64,000 nt of DNA from Vibrio sp. RE88 (GCF_013113835.1 NZ_VTYQ01000003.1:62001-126000), one strand, 5' to 3'; positions 8,732 through 18,658 are shown, numbered from the stretch's first letter. Numbers and translations: made by a program. The notes: generated by a model from the sequence alone, not told the origin.

Positions 8732-9601
8732 CTACACATATTGCTTAACGAATTCGATGAATGTTCTGTCCGCAATCGATAAGTAGGCGTTCTTTCGCCA
8801 TGCAAGAGATAAGGTGAGATTGACTGGTTCATCAAAGGGAATGGCGACCACATCTTTTTCATGCTCGGTCACCAACTTCAAAAGCGCGGTGATTGCAAAC
8901 TCATGTTTGACAATGCTGAGTATCATTGGCAATAGATTCGTTTCAAATGAAAACTTCATTTCTTTATCGTGCAAACGCGCCTTATTCTCAACAAAATCAC
9001 GGTGAAAATAGCCCGGCTTAAACATGACCAATTCGTGTTCGAAAAATTCTTCAAAACTAATACTTTTTCGCTGTGCCAAAGTATGTTCCGGCCCAACTAC
9101 GGCCACCATCTCTACATTCAGCAAATGGTCCGTTTCGAGATCTTCCGGGACGTTTTCATCATCAATAACGCCAATGTCGAGTTCACCATCCAAAAGCATT
9201 CTTCGAATAGAGCGAGTACCCGCATCGATTAACGTGAGTTTAAGGTTCGGATAATGCGATTTGAACGCCATCAAAACTTCGGGGAAAAAGTAAGACCCCA
9301 TCATGCTTGGCGCACCAAGTCGAACCTCTCCTTTTTCAAGGCCTCTCAGTTCGTCTATTGCTAACTTGGCATCATCGATTTGCTGCAATACGCGCTTTGC
9401 GTGCTCGTATAGCACTTTGCCTTCATCTGTGAGCGTTACACGCCGTTCTTCTCGTCGGAATAATTCAACACCCAATTGCTGTTCAAACTTCTTGATTGAG
9501 ATACTCAGTGCAGGTTGAGCAATATGCAGCGCCTTTGCTGCCATGGTGAAGTGGCCGTGGTCAGCGACGGCAACAAAGTGTTTCAAGTGTCGAGAGTCCA
9601 T
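8732..9601 (-). CDS. LysR-family transcriptional regulator
   Basis: A 289-residue LysR regulator. The N-terminal winged helix-turn-helix (about 1-60, with the typical FTMAAKALHIAQPALSISIK region) is followed by the linker helix and a periplasmic-binding-like effector domain. It is divergent from the MFS exporter gene, the same arrangement as ynfL/ynfM of E. coli, so it probably controls that transporter and itself from the 116-base shared region. Effector unknown. Confidence 0.9.
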   Translation of the reverse strand: MDSRHLKHFVAVADHGHFTMAAKALHIAQPALSISIKKFEQQLGVELFRREERRVTLTDEGKVLYEHAKRVLQQIDDAKLAIDELRGLEKGEVRLGAPSMMGSYFFPEVLMAFKSHYPNLKLTLIDAGTRSIRRMLLDGELDIGVIDDENVPEDLETDHLLNVEMVAVVGPEHTLAQRKSISFEEFFEHELVMFKPGYFHRDFVENKARLHDKEMKFSFETNLLPMILSIVKHEFAITALLKLVTEHEKDVVAIPFDEPVNLTLSLAWRKNAYLSIADRTFIEFVKQYV

Positions 9602-9660
9602 TAACTATCCATATGCAAAATATATCAACTCTATATTTTTAATATATTTCATTAATCCAG

Positions 9661-9673
9661 ATATCACTGATAT
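9661..9673. promoter_or_regulatory. Candidate LysR operator
   Basis: ATATC-ACT-GATAT is a 5-bp perfect inverted repeat of the T-N11-A type bound by LysR proteins, in the region between the divergent LysR and MFS genes. It is a pattern match only; the region is AT-rich, so chance repeats are likely. Confidence 0.35.
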
Positions 9674-9717
9674 TTTGATCACAATAAATGATTGGATAAC
9701 TAGAGTAGCCAACACTA

Positions 9718-10959
9718 ATGATCGAATTTGGAAGCCAAGATTACCGACGAGTCACACTTAGCCTTGCGCTCGGCTCATTCATCGTGTTCTGTAACCTGTA
9801 CTTGTTCCAGCCGATGCTACCGTATATGGCGCAGCACTTTTCCGTATCGGAGACGCAGGTTAACTGGCTGTTTGCAGCAACGACGCTGGCGCTCTCTTTT
9901 AGCCTAGTACCGTGGGCCGTCGCGTCTGAGTCAGTGGGACGAAAACGGGTGATGCTTGCTGGCCTTTTGGCTATGCCTGTAATCGGAATTGGGATGCTTC
10001 TGTCACCATCACTTCTTAGCTTAGTTGTTATGCGTGCCCTCATGGGGATCGCATTAGCCGCTTTCGCTTCCGTGGCAGTCGCTTACATGGTGGAGGAGTT
10101 GTCTCCTAAAGCCTTCGGTCAAGCCATTGGGGGATATATAGCGGCCAACTCGCTCGGTGGTATTACTGGGCGCATCGTCGGCGGTACCCTCACTCACGCC
10201 TTCGGCTGGCAACAAGCAGTGATTGCCATGGCGGTGTTTACCATGATTGGTGCCATCGCGGTATGCGCTATGCTGCCCAGACAGAAACACTTCTCTCCTC
10301 AAAGAGGCATGCTCAGATACCACAACCGTGCATTGGTTAAGCACCTAAAAAACAAAGCTATTTGGTTAGCTATGCTGATCGGTGGGGTGAATTTTGCTTT
10401 GTTCGTTAACTTGTATTCGGTCATGGGCTTTCGACTTGTTGAGGCACCTCACTCGCTGCCAATTGGCCTAGCTTCGTTGATTTTCCTCTGTTACTTACCC
10501 GGAACCTTAAGCTCTAAACTTACGTCGGTGTGGAACCGAAACCGTCAGCCCATTTCAGGCATGGTTTGCGGTGCAATCATAAGCCTGCTTGGCATGCTGG
10601 TCGCGTATGTGGATCGTATTCCATTCATGATACTCGGATTAGCCCTTATCAGCTTTGGTGCCTTCTTCACGCATACGCTGGCCTATGCTTGGATTAGCCA
10701 AAAAGCCACCCAAGCAAAAGCGACTGCCACGGCTCTTTATCTTGTTCACTACTACGTCGGCGGAAGTCTAGGAGGCTTTTTCTTGATTTATTGTTGGCAA
10801 CATGGCGGTTGGAGCTATGTTATCGGCGGCGGAATGTTGCTTTATCTGATGATTTTTGCACTGTGCTATAAACTGAATTCGACCCACCAAAGCTCAGCAG
10901 AGATGGAGAACGAGGCCAGCGCGACTTCTGAGCTAAAGGCAACACCCTCTTCTCACTAG
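9718..10959 (+). CDS. MFS transporter, YnfM-like
   Basis: A 413-residue inner membrane protein with about 12 hydrophobic segments. The conserved loop SESVGRKRVMLAG between helices 2 and 3 is the major facilitator signature. The N-terminal pattern (YLFQPMLPYMAQHFSVSETQVNWLFAATTLALS) resembles the Bcr/CflA-YnfM drug efflux group. The ATG lies in an AT-rich region without a strong ribosome binding site. The neighbouring LysR gene is its likely regulator. The exported compound cannot be predicted. Confidence 0.87.
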   Translation: MIEFGSQDYRRVTLSLALGSFIVFCNLYLFQPMLPYMAQHFSVSETQVNWLFAATTLALSFSLVPWAVASESVGRKRVMLAGLLAMPVIGIGMLLSPSLLSLVVMRALMGIALAAFASVAVAYMVEELSPKAFGQAIGGYIAANSLGGITGRIVGGTLTHAFGWQQAVIAMAVFTMIGAIAVCAMLPRQKHFSPQRGMLRYHNRALVKHLKNKAIWLAMLIGGVNFALFVNLYSVMGFRLVEAPHSLPIGLASLIFLCYLPGTLSSKLTSVWNRNRQPISGMVCGAIISLLGMLVAYVDRIPFMILGLALISFGAFFTHTLAYAWISQKATQAKATATALYLVHYYVGGSLGGFFLIYCWQHGGWSYVIGGGMLLYLMIFALCYKLNSTHQSSAEMENEASATSELKATPSSH

Positions 10960-11030
10960 ACTATGTTCGACGCTTACGACCACAAACCGAATCTGTTATT
11001 CTTGCTTCCAAATTATAAACTGGAAGCAAG

Positions 11031-11591
11031 ATGACAACCCTAAGCTCAACTCAGACCATCGCAGAGCAAATCAATCAGTGGCTCAATGACGTGGTAATTG
11101 GCCTTAATTTATGCCCATTCGCTGCAAAGCCACAGCGCAATAAACAAATAAAAATATTTGTCAGTGAAGCAAAGCAAGAAGAGGCATTGCTGGAAGACAT
11201 CCTCACCCAGCTAATGGAATTGGAATCAAAGACAGCCGAAGAGTTGGAAACCACATTGGTCGTTGTACCAAACATGCTGGAAGATTTTTATGACTACAAC
11301 TTGTTTATAGATTGGGTAGAGGCGCTAATCCGTCAACAAGGCTGGGAGGGAATCTACCAATTGGCAACGTTCCATCCAGACTATTGCTTTGGCGGTGCAG
11401 ATCCGGAAGATGCGGAGAACCTAACTAACCGCTCACCCTACCCAGTGTTCCACTTGATTCGAGAAGAGAGCATGGAGAAAGTGCTCAAGCATTATCCAGA
11501 TCCTGAGTCAATTCCTGATACCAACATAGCTCGTGTGGAGTCCCTGACTCAGGCCGAGTTAGTGAAGCTTTTCCCCTACTTGTTTAAATAA
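11031..11591 (+). CDS. DUF1415 family protein
   Basis: A 186-residue soluble protein. The conserved N-terminal segment (WLNDVVIGLNLCPFAAKP) and the central DPEDAENLTNRSPYPVFHLIRE match the DUF1415 family as I know it. The invariant Cys and several His/Asp residues hint at an enzyme, but no function is established. It follows the MFS gene by 71 bases and may be transcribed separately. Confidence 0.75.
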   Translation: MTTLSSTQTIAEQINQWLNDVVIGLNLCPFAAKPQRNKQIKIFVSEAKQEEALLEDILTQLMELESKTAEELETTLVVVPNMLEDFYDYNLFIDWVEALIRQQGWEGIYQLATFHPDYCFGGADPEDAENLTNRSPYPVFHLIREESMEKVLKHYPDPESIPDTNIARVESLTQAELVKLFPYLFK

Positions 11592-11603
11592 TCATTGCGA
11601 TAA

Positions 11604-11625
11604 GAGTGGAGTTCAGTCTCCACTC
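11604..11625. terminator. Hairpin between converging genes
   Basis: GAGTGGAG and CTCCACTC pair around a 6-base loop between the DUF1415 gene and the cyclase gene. The right arm encodes the last residues of the cyclase. No T-run follows on either strand, so termination is uncertain. Confidence 0.4.
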
Positions 11626-12698
11626 ATCACTTCAGTACCAGGTACTTTCGCTAGTGAACGAACCACCACTCGATTTCGCCCCTGATTCTTCGCCTGATAC
11701 AAAGCTTCATCAGCCACTAAGATGATTTGGTCAAGTGCACCTTTCTTGTTATCTACCTTTGCCTCGTCCCCAAAATCAAATTCACATACACCGATGGACA
11801 CGGTAATGGGTTCTCCATCTAGGAGAGTCTCATTGACAGATTGGTGAAGGTCTTGAACTAATCGACGCCTGTCTGCTTCTGTTCTTTCGGGTAACCAGAC
11901 AACAAACTCTTCACCACCAAACCGTGCAATGAAGTCCCTTTCAGACAAGCAACCCTGAAGTTGTTGTGCCGTTTTCTTTAAAACATCATCGCCGATTTGA
12001 TGGCCGTGAACGTCGTTTACCTTCTTGAAGTTATCTATATCAATCACAGCCAATGAACCTTTGCCATTGGCAATCTTCATGCGTTCGATATCAAGGTGTA
12101 TGGTTTTGAACATACAACGGCGGTTGGCAACATTGGTCAACGCATCGTGATAGGCTTGATATTCCAACTGGCTATTTAACTTTCTCAGGCGTTCTTCCTG
12201 TTTACGGCGGATTAATTCTACTTCAATCCAAGACGCCATCAGTTTGAGCGCATCAATGTCGATATCTTTGAATTTTCGTGGATAAGGTGATGCTGAGGAA
12301 AAATTAAGTGTGCCAAAAACTTCATCATCAACAAAAATTGGGATGCCGATGTATGACTCTAAACCAAACGCTTCATAGGCAGGATGTTTGGCATATTCAT
12401 CGTTTTCTCCCATGTGCTCAATAGCAACTGGAGCATATGAGCTACAAGTGATCTGGCAATAAGTAGACTCATAGTTGAACGTGTCTCCGGGCTTTAACTC
12501 TACACCTTCAGACGTCACGCAATACAACACCGTGTATAGCTCGCCATCAATGCGGGATAAAATACCAATATCAAGATTGAAGCGTTCCAACCCCATCATG
12601 ATGAGCTGGGTAATCTGAATATCAAACCCTTTCTGATAATCGTTTGTGATCTGATAGAGTCGCCGTATGACCTTTTCACTTTCACTCGCTACAACCAT
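11613..12698 (-). CDS. GAF-GGDEF diguanylate cyclase
   Basis: A 361-residue soluble protein with an N-terminal GAF sensor domain (about 15-165) and a C-terminal GGDEF domain (about 190-350). The active-site motif is RFGGEEF, intact for making c-di-GMP from two GTP. The inhibitory I-site normally reads RxxD five residues before the motif. Here it reads SERD, so the Arg is missing and product inhibition is probably weak. The gene stands alone. The GAF ligand is unknown. Confidence 0.9.
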   Translation of the reverse strand: MVVASESEKVIRRLYQITNDYQKGFDIQITQLIMMGLERFNLDIGILSRIDGELYTVLYCVTSEGVELKPGDTFNYESTYCQITCSSYAPVAIEHMGENDEYAKHPAYEAFGLESYIGIPIFVDDEVFGTLNFSSASPYPRKFKDIDIDALKLMASWIEVELIRRKQEERLRKLNSQLEYQAYHDALTNVANRRCMFKTIHLDIERMKIANGKGSLAVIDIDNFKKVNDVHGHQIGDDVLKKTAQQLQGCLSERDFIARFGGEEFVVWLPERTEADRRRLVQDLHQSVNETLLDGEPITVSIGVCEFDFGDEAKVDNKKGALDQIILVADEALYQAKNQGRNRVVVRSLAKVPGTEVMSGD

Positions 12699-12883
12699 AT
12701 GCTGTCCTGATAGCTAAAATTTCTTATAAGTAAGATAGACTTATCCTCATAATGATATCAATGGCCTTGCACGTGAAAGTCTGAATACTTTGTCCTTGTC
12801 CCCATTTATTTTCGTGCTGTAATGGCACGTTTCATAAGGCTTTGTTAGTATGGCGCGATAATTATCAAATGCAGGTTAAGTTC

Positions 12884-13459
12884 ATGCACCTATCTAAACT
12901 TACTCAAGAAATCTTTGACCACCTTTACCGCGACATTACTGAGTTTCGTACTACTTTCGACTTACCTGTTGCCTCTCCAGAAAGCTTAGACGAGAAAGCA
13001 GACACGCTGCATACCTCTTTAGCGGTAGAAGAGCTCACTGAACTGGCTGAAGCCGATAATAAGACAGAACAAGCTGACGCGATCATCGACAGCGTTTACG
13101 TGTTGATGGGTCGTCTAGTACATTTAGGTGATGATAAGGTTGAGTCGAATCTAGCCATCAGTTACCTGATTGACCTGCTACTTAACGTTGCCGTTAATCG
13201 TGGCATTGATTTCATACCGTGTTGGGATGAAGTGCATTCGAGCAACATGAGTAAGGTTTGCCGTAACGAGAAAGAATACGCAGAAACAGAAGCGCATTAC
13301 GCCGAACAGGGAATCAAACTGATGGCCGTACAGAAAGGTGATTACATCATCGCGAAATGTGCTGAAGATTTCGTTTCAGAAGCGAAAACGATTCGCCAAG
13401 GAAAAGTACTGAAGTCTGTTTACTACTGCCCTGCTGATCTTGCGCCGCTAACCGCATAA
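12884..13459 (+). CDS. MazG/PRA-PH-like nucleotide pyrophosphohydrolase
   Basis: About 191 residues from the ATG at 12884, chosen because AGG lies 8 bases upstream; TTG (12842) and ATG (12869) starts are possible. The helical core carries the metal-binding pattern EELTEL (ExxE) and a downstream ADAIIDSVY (ExxD-type), as in all-alpha NTP pyrophosphohydrolases and the phosphoribosyl-ATP pyrophosphohydrolase group. It may hydrolyse a non-canonical or surplus nucleotide. Some databases name relatives 'HAD/Cof-like hydrolase', which the sequence does not support. Confidence 0.7.
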   Translation: MHLSKLTQEIFDHLYRDITEFRTTFDLPVASPESLDEKADTLHTSLAVEELTELAEADNKTEQADAIIDSVYVLMGRLVHLGDDKVESNLAISYLIDLLLNVAVNRGIDFIPCWDEVHSSNMSKVCRNEKEYAETEAHYAEQGIKLMAVQKGDYIIAKCAEDFVSEAKTIRQGKVLKSVYYCPADLAPLTA

Positions 13460-13470
13460 GCCTCCAGATA

Positions 13471-13505
13471 AAAAGCCGCCACCTTCGGAAAACCTTAGGT
13501 GGCGG
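13471..13505 (-). terminator. Terminator-like hairpin
   Basis: CCGCCACCT (13476-13484) pairs with AGGTGGCGG (13497-13505). The T-run lies on the minus-strand side (complement of AAAAAG), so it would stop leftward transcription from btuCD. It may also serve the rightward pyrophosphohydrolase gene. Confidence 0.6.
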
Positions 13506-13696
13506 AAGCTGCCATAGTCATAAAAATGGCTTATATATGTCAGCTTTCCAGTTTCCCTTCAAATTGACTAAGCCTAACAAGAACGAGAATGTATCGTTTT
13601 TAATAAAGCCAAACTTATGCCAAGTTTCTGAAAACGGTAACTAATTGATTTCTATAGGAATGATGTTTTCATCGATTTCTGTAGGATTGGGGCGTG

Positions 13697-13728
13697 CTCA
13701 AATTCAGTGCGCAGTGCACTAATTTGAG
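13697..13728. repeat. Nested inverted repeat downstream of btuD
   Basis: CTCAAATT (13697-13704) pairs with AATTTGAG (13721-13728), and AGTGC (13706-13710) with GCACT (13716-13720), leaving a 5-base loop and one bulged C. It lies 28 bases past the btuD stop, with no T-run on either side. Confidence 0.6.
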
Positions 13729-13755
13729 AATTGGAAAGTGGGGATTACTGTCTGA

Positions 13756-14511
13756 TTAATCAAAGATTAATACAGATTCTCCGTTAAACTCTGTCTTATG
13801 AACACAAGTTTTGAATACTCTAGAAAGCTCACTTGGCTCGAATACCTCACTCACTGGACCTACTTGCTGAATCACGCCTTTATCCAACAACAGAGCCTTA
13901 TCGGCATGCTTAAGCGTTCGATTGAGATCATGATTAGACATCACCACAGTGATCCCCATATCAGCGACTTTACGAATCAGCTTATACAGTAAGGCTTCCT
14001 GACCAATATCCAGCGGCGCAGCAGGCTCATCCAAGATAAGGAGCTTCGCATAAGGATTTAGAGACGGCCATATTTGCAGGCATATCGCACATAACCTAAC
14101 TCGCTGCCACTCACCTCCAGACAATTGGTGAATCGAACGATGAAGCTTATCCTCCAGTTCAAGTACATCCACCAGCTCTTTGACGGCTTGCTCAACCACA
14201 TCATCCAAGCGCTGGACGGAGCTTGGAAGTGACAAGGAAAGATATTGCGAAACCTCAAGATTGAAAGCGGGACGATCACTCTGGCTCAGAAAACCACGAT
14301 AGCTTGCAAGGCTCTCTATGGAGCTACTTTTGACGTCTAAATCAAAAATCGCGGCGTCACCCTCAAAGTCTAACAAGCCAGCAATCGCCGTCAGTAAGGT
14401 ACTTTTACCACTGCCATTTGGACCTACAATATGAAGCACTTCACCTTTGTCGACAGAGAACGAAAGCGGCAATAAACGTGAGCCAACCGATAAGCTATTA
14501 ACGTGAATCAT
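13756..14511 (-). CDS. btuD: Vitamin B12 ABC transporter ATPase BtuD
   Basis: A 251-residue ABC ATPase with Walker [10 protein letters not shown], signature LSGGEWQR, Walker B LLILDEP and switch histidine in VVMSNHDL. Its length and its 14-base overlap with btuC show it powers BtuC for import of cobalamin or cobinamide from the periplasm. The periplasmic binding protein BtuF is not in this window. Neighbouring cob genes support the B12 role over an iron-siderophore role. Confidence 0.9.
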   Translation of the reverse strand: MIHVNSLSVGSRLLPLSFSVDKGEVLHIVGPNGSGKSTLLTAIAGLLDFEGDAAIFDLDVKSSSIESLASYRGFLSQSDRPAFNLEVSQYLSLSLPSSVQRLDDVVEQAVKELVDVLELEDKLHRSIHQLSGGEWQRVRLCAICLQIWPSLNPYAKLLILDEPAAPLDIGQEALLYKLIRKVADMGITVVMSNHDLNRTLKHADKALLLDKGVIQQVGPVSEVFEPSELSRVFKTCVHKTEFNGESVLIFD

Positions 14512-15493
14512 GATGTTTCACCAGCATCCAGATAAAGACAGGGGCACCGATCGTTGTGGTGACCACACCTAGCGGTAGCTCAGCAGATTCTAGGGCGACG
14601 CGAGCAATGATATCGGCAAACACCAACAGCATCGCACCGGACAATGCGGAAATAGGTAGCAAGTATCGATTCTCACTGCCCAATGCAAGTCTTAGAAGGT
14701 GAGGGACAATCAAGCCAATAAATCCAATCACACCACCGAGTGCAACGGCGCCGCCAACCAGAATCGAAACGGCTAAGATTAACTTCCAACGAACCGCTTC
14801 TACGTCCACACCGAGTTGTTTGGCATGCAACTCCCCCATCATTAGCTTATCTAGGGTCTTACCTTTCATGCATAGCCAAACAAGAACAGGGACAAGAGCC
14901 AGCGTCAATACGTGGTGATACCAGCTTGCACCACCAATGCTACCCATTAGCCAATACATTAACTGCCTTAAGCTAAGATCGTCACTGAAATAGAATGCCC
15001 AGGTGACAATCGCGCCTGTCAAAATGCCTAACGCCACCCCAACCAATAAGAGTCTCGTGGTGGTTAAACGCATGACTTTCGCCATTGAAACAAGCAGGAG
15101 AGTAAACACCAATGCGCCAATGACCGCGGCGATCATAAACCCAACAGGCGTTGCAAGTGCAGGAAGGAAAAACAACACAATGACCATCATGACACTGGCA
15201 CCACCAGAAATGCCAAGCACGCCGGGTTCTGCCAGAACATTACCAAGTAAAACTTGCAGCACAGCACCTGAAACGGCCAATGAGGCACCTATGGCAATCG
15301 CGGCAAGCAGTCTTGGTAAACGAAGTTGAGTGATCAGTTGTTGTTGAAGGCTTGACAGTTCAGAAAAAGGAGAAATAAAGACTTCACCAACCATTAGATG
15401 CGTCGCTGAGAATAGAACAAGCGCAGATAGGATCACGATAAAGTAGCGCTTCCAGCGTTGATGTCTACGGCTTAATAATTGACTCAGTTCCAT
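14498..15493 (-). CDS. btuC: Vitamin B12 ABC transporter permease BtuC
   Basis: A 331-residue FecCD-type permease with about 9-10 hydrophobic segments. Typical motifs are the [19 protein letters not shown] region and the cytoplasmic [12 protein letters not shown] loop that contacts the ATPase. It overlaps btuD by 14 bases. Only ~48 bases separate its start from the hairpin behind astE, so its promoter is short or it is reached by read-through. No cobalamin riboswitch is seen. Confidence 0.88.
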   Translation of the reverse strand: MELSQLLSRRHQRWKRYFIVILSALVLFSATHLMVGEVFISPFSELSSLQQQLITQLRLPRLLAAIAIGASLAVSGAVLQVLLGNVLAEPGVLGISGGASVMMVIVLFFLPALATPVGFMIAAVIGALVFTLLLVSMAKVMRLTTTRLLLVGVALGILTGAIVTWAFYFSDDLSLRQLMYWLMGSIGGASWYHHVLTLALVPVLVWLCMKGKTLDKLMMGELHAKQLGVDVEAVRWKLILAVSILVGGAVALGGVIGFIGLIVPHLLRLALGSENRYLLPISALSGAMLLVFADIIARVALESAELPLGVVTTTIGAPVFIWMLVKHHDSR

Positions 15494-15540
15494 GCAGCTT
15501 CGATTAGCCTTAAACAGCTAAAGTTGTGGGTACAAATAAA

Positions 15541-15570
15541 TAATGGCTTAACGATACCGTTAAGCCATTA
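15541..15570 (-). terminator. Hairpin downstream of astE
   Basis: TAATGGCTTAAC and GTTAAGCCATTA form a perfect 12-bp stem with a 6-base loop, 40 bases past the astE stop. On the minus strand it is followed only by ATTTATTTG, so it may be a leaky terminator allowing read-through into btuCD. Confidence 0.65.
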
Positions 15571-15610
15571 AAATAGAAAGCTTCTATGATGAGTTTAGAC
15601 TGTAAACGCC

Positions 15611-16639
15611 TTAATCGTAGACAAGTTGACCTTCTTCATAGCGCGTTTTCACTGGGCACACCATGAGGGCTGCACGCTGGCCAACTGCCACATGACGATT
15701 AGGGAACACAACCGCTTCCCCTTCATTTTTCGCCATCAGTGGCTTGTCACCATCATGACCAAACACTTCGCCGTGCTTAAACGAGGTAAAGTTTTCAACG
15801 TCGTCATCAAACATGAAATCAAAGTCATCATGCAGACGCACAATAGTTCGGCTAACACGATACATCACAGGTGCACGCGGCAAATGCTCAGCTTCGCTGG
15901 AAGCGATCAAATCTCGCATTGCCAGATCAAAGGCAACCAGTTTATCAAGATCATTTTCTCCAATACGAGCCACTCGTCCCAACTCAACCGTCAACGCCTG
16001 CGCTGCAAAGTTTTCGGCACTGAACCAGCTAAATGTGCTGGAGGGCGCGTTAGAGAACATCACCGCATCAATATGACCACTCGCGACAAACTCCATCAAC
16101 GCTTTACTGCGTACAGGGTGGCGCGTTTTCGGGCTCACGACAAAGGTGTAGTGTTTGGACAAACGGATCGCACAGTGTAGATCTAGGTGCCAGCGTTTAT
16201 CAGACGGCGTGTCTTGATAGAAATCAGCAACAATACGTTTCAGGTTCTGCGCAATGGCCAGCTCTTTCGTTGGCTCATATTCTTTATCATCAAACAAACG
16301 GTTAAGGTTCATTTCAAGGAAACGTGTATGAGCGTTCGTTGACTCGGGGTGAGCAATGATAAACAACAAACGTTCTGTCACCGGCTGGAAGCCAGACTGG
16401 ATATCGGAAATGATTTTATCCACTAACTCCATAGGTGCGGTTTCATTACCATGAACACCACAGGAAAGAATGATGTGTTTGCTGTTTTCGTCCAACGTTG
16501 ATGGGATGACTTCCAGAACTCCGCGTTCATGAAGCTTGAACACAGTGCCATTCGCAACAGTGATTTCTCCTGCTGGCATCTCTTGTTCTAAGTTCAGGCT
16601 GTCAAAAAGAAAAGATTGGCGAAAGAGGTTTTTCGTCAT
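15611..16639 (-). CDS. astE: Succinylglutamate desuccinylase AstE
   Basis: AstE hydrolyses N-succinylglutamate to succinate and glutamate, the last step of the ammonia-producing arginine succinyltransferase pathway. The 342-residue protein has the zinc carboxypeptidase-like motif HGNETAP (H63, E66) and a third ligand in HLDLHCAIR, with a catalytic Glu region in TVELGRV. The other ast genes are not adjacent. It lies inside the leftward block between pepF and btuC. Confidence 0.9.
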   Translation of the reverse strand: MTKNLFRQSFLFDSLNLEQEMPAGEITVANGTVFKLHERGVLEVIPSTLDENSKHIILSCGVHGNETAPMELVDKIISDIQSGFQPVTERLLFIIAHPESTNAHTRFLEMNLNRLFDDKEYEPTKELAIAQNLKRIVADFYQDTPSDKRWHLDLHCAIRLSKHYTFVVSPKTRHPVRSKALMEFVASGHIDAVMFSNAPSSTFSWFSAENFAAQALTVELGRVARIGENDLDKLVAFDLAMRDLIASSEAEHLPRAPVMYRVSRTIVRLHDDFDFMFDDDVENFTSFKHGEVFGHDGDKPLMAKNEGEAVVFPNRHVAVGQRAALMVCPVKTRYEEGQLVYD

Positions 16640-16800
16640 GCGCTACTCCTTTATTGCACAGCGGGTATGTTAATGAATTGTTCAGGCAATTTATGTAGCC
16701 ACGATCTCACTTATCAAGAGAAATCTCGCGCTTCATCGTAAAAAACTCAATTGCCACGCCCGATACTATTTTCCGTTCGGGATAGAATGCTTTCGCTGTA

Positions 16801-16840
16801 CATAAAACAACCGGGCAGACTCCCTGCCCGGCTTGCTGAC
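16801..16840 (-). terminator. Rho-independent terminator of the cob-pepF operon
   Basis: CCGGGCAG (16811-16818) pairs with CTGCCCGG (16824-16831) around a 5-base loop. On the minus strand it is followed by TTGTTTTATG. It lies 34 bases past the pepF stop. Confidence 0.8.
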
Positions 16841-16864
16841 TATCGTATCATATTTGTGGTGAAT

Positions 16865-18655
16865 TTATTCTTGATCCAACAGAGATTCAAACTCATCAAT
16901 CTTGTTTTTCACCATGTCGACACTTTGTTGCCAAAACGCTTCGCTATCCAATGCCATACCTAAATGCTTCTGAACCACATCTTCAGCCATCATCGAACCA
17001 GTATCGCGCAGAAGGTTAACGTAATCTGAGTAGAAGCTGCCACCTTTCGCTTCACGTTGCGCATACACGCCTTTGCTAAACAGGTAACCAAACAAATACG
17101 GGTAGTTGTAAAAACTGACTTCTGAGATAGAGAAATGCAGTTTACTTGCCCAGAAATAAGGATCCGCTTCCGTCATTGACTCACCGTACCACTCTTTCCA
17201 TGTCTTACTCATTAAGTCACACAGTTGCTCAGCGCTGAGCTCACCTGACATCCTCTGCTGATAGAATTCTTTTTCAAATTCGAAACGAACAGGAATGTTA
17301 ATCATCAAGGCATAGCAACTAGAGAGCTCTTCCCACAGCATCTCGAGTTTTTCTTCACGACTCTCGACTTGTTCAAGAAGATAATCACGCACAATATTCT
17401 CAGCGAAAATAGACGCTGTTTCTGCGAGCGTCATTGGGTAGCGTGTTTGGCACAGCGGCATATCTCGCATCACCCAGTTATGGAAAGCGTGCCCTAACTC
17501 GTGAGCGAGAGTCAGCAGGTCAGAACGACTTCCACCCCAAGTCATAAAGACCAATGGTGAGCGTGTAGCTGCAAACTTAGTACAATAAGCCCCAAGTCTT
17601 CTGCTGGCAGAAGGCGCGGCATCAATCCATCCATTTTCCACCATCATGGCGACAAATTCCGCCATTTCACCATCCACCTGTGCAAAGGCCTTAGTGATGA
17701 TGTCAATGCCCTCATCGAAGCTGTAGACCTTAGGCTCGCCGTCAGTCAGGCTCGGCATACCCGCTAAGTGGTTCCATGGTTTCATTTCATTCAGGCCATG
17801 AACCCGAGCCATAAGTAGGCCAGCTTTCTGCCCCACATGACGATTGTCTTTGGCGACTTGCATCATAGCGCTCAGCGTCTCTGACTGAATGCGGCTGTCG
17901 TGGAGACTGGTATCAAGAAAGTGAACATCTTTAAGGTGAGAGCGTTTTTGATTTTCTGTATGACGCCAACCAGCTAACGCATTTAGAATCCCAGCAAAGC
18001 TTTCCTGATGGGTCTGCATCGCTTTTTGAACACCACGCCAAGCGGGCTCTTGATTGTCGAAATCTGTGCCATACAAGATACTGGCAGCCTGGGAAAAACC
18101 AATACGGTTCTCATCCCCTTCTTTCAGATCCACCTGGAGTGCACCTGTGATATTGTCGTACATTCGCCCCCAAGCATCACGGCCATCCACCTGCATGGCT
18201 GACAGTAGCTGCTCTTCCGCGACACTCAACTTAGTATCTGCCAGCTTTCGTGTGCATTCGATCTGGAATGCCTGACCAGATACATCGCCGTTTTCATGGT
18301 TCAAAACTTCAGAGATAAATTCTTGAGGTGCATTGGTTAGAGTGTCTTCATAAGGGGTAAATGCTTGCGATAACTCTGAGCTCAATTTGGCAACGCGGCC
18401 AATCATGGCTTTAGCATCACTGTTCATCGCATCAACCGACGCGTGACAACTTGCAAAGGTGTTGATCGTCGCAAGCAGTTTACCCGCGGCTTCACTGGTC
18501 AATATTGCGTTTTGCATTACCGTGACCGAGCTGCGCTGATCGACATTCAATCCCAGTACCTGAATGCATTGCTGAACCAGCGCTACATCTTGCTCTATTT
18601 TACTATCGTCCAATCCTTGGTAAGCAATAGACAAATTCCAGCTTGGTGTCGTCAT
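16865..18655 (-). CDS. pepF: Oligoendopeptidase F (M3 family)
   Basis: A 596-residue cytoplasmic zinc peptidase of family M3 with the active-site motif HELGHAFH (about 383-390) and a third ligand in the following ETASIFAEN segment. It should cut short peptides internally. It starts 3 bases after the cobC stop with a good AAAGGAT site, so it is the last gene of the cobalamin operon, an unexpected partner. Confidence 0.9.
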   Translation of the reverse strand: MTTPSWNLSIAYQGLDDSKIEQDVALVQQCIQVLGLNVDQRSSVTVMQNAILTSEAAGKLLATINTFASCHASVDAMNSDAKAMIGRVAKLSSELSQAFTPYEDTLTNAPQEFISEVLNHENGDVSGQAFQIECTRKLADTKLSVAEEQLLSAMQVDGRDAWGRMYDNITGALQVDLKEGDENRIGFSQAASILYGTDFDNQEPAWRGVQKAMQTHQESFAGILNALAGWRHTENQKRSHLKDVHFLDTSLHDSRIQSETLSAMMQVAKDNRHVGQKAGLLMARVHGLNEMKPWNHLAGMPSLTDGEPKVYSFDEGIDIITKAFAQVDGEMAEFVAMMVENGWIDAAPSASRRLGAYCTKFAATRSPLVFMTWGGSRSDLLTLAHELGHAFHNWVMRDMPLCQTRYPMTLAETASIFAENIVRDYLLEQVESREEKLEMLWEELSSCYALMINIPVRFEFEKEFYQQRMSGELSAEQLCDLMSKTWKEWYGESMTEADPYFWASKLHFSISEVSFYNYPYLFGYLFSKGVYAQREAKGGSFYSDYVNLLRDTGSMMAEDVVQKHLGMALDSEAFWQQSVDMVKNKIDEFESLLDQE

Positions 18656-18658
18656 GTT

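Larger units (their letters stand above)
13460..13755. other. Non-coding stretch with two hairpins
   Basis: No gene was found here. It holds the terminator hairpin at 13476-13505, a near-repeat of GATTTCT(A/G)TAGGA about 30 bases apart (around 13650-13690), and a strong nested hairpin at 13697-13728. Confidence 0.6.
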
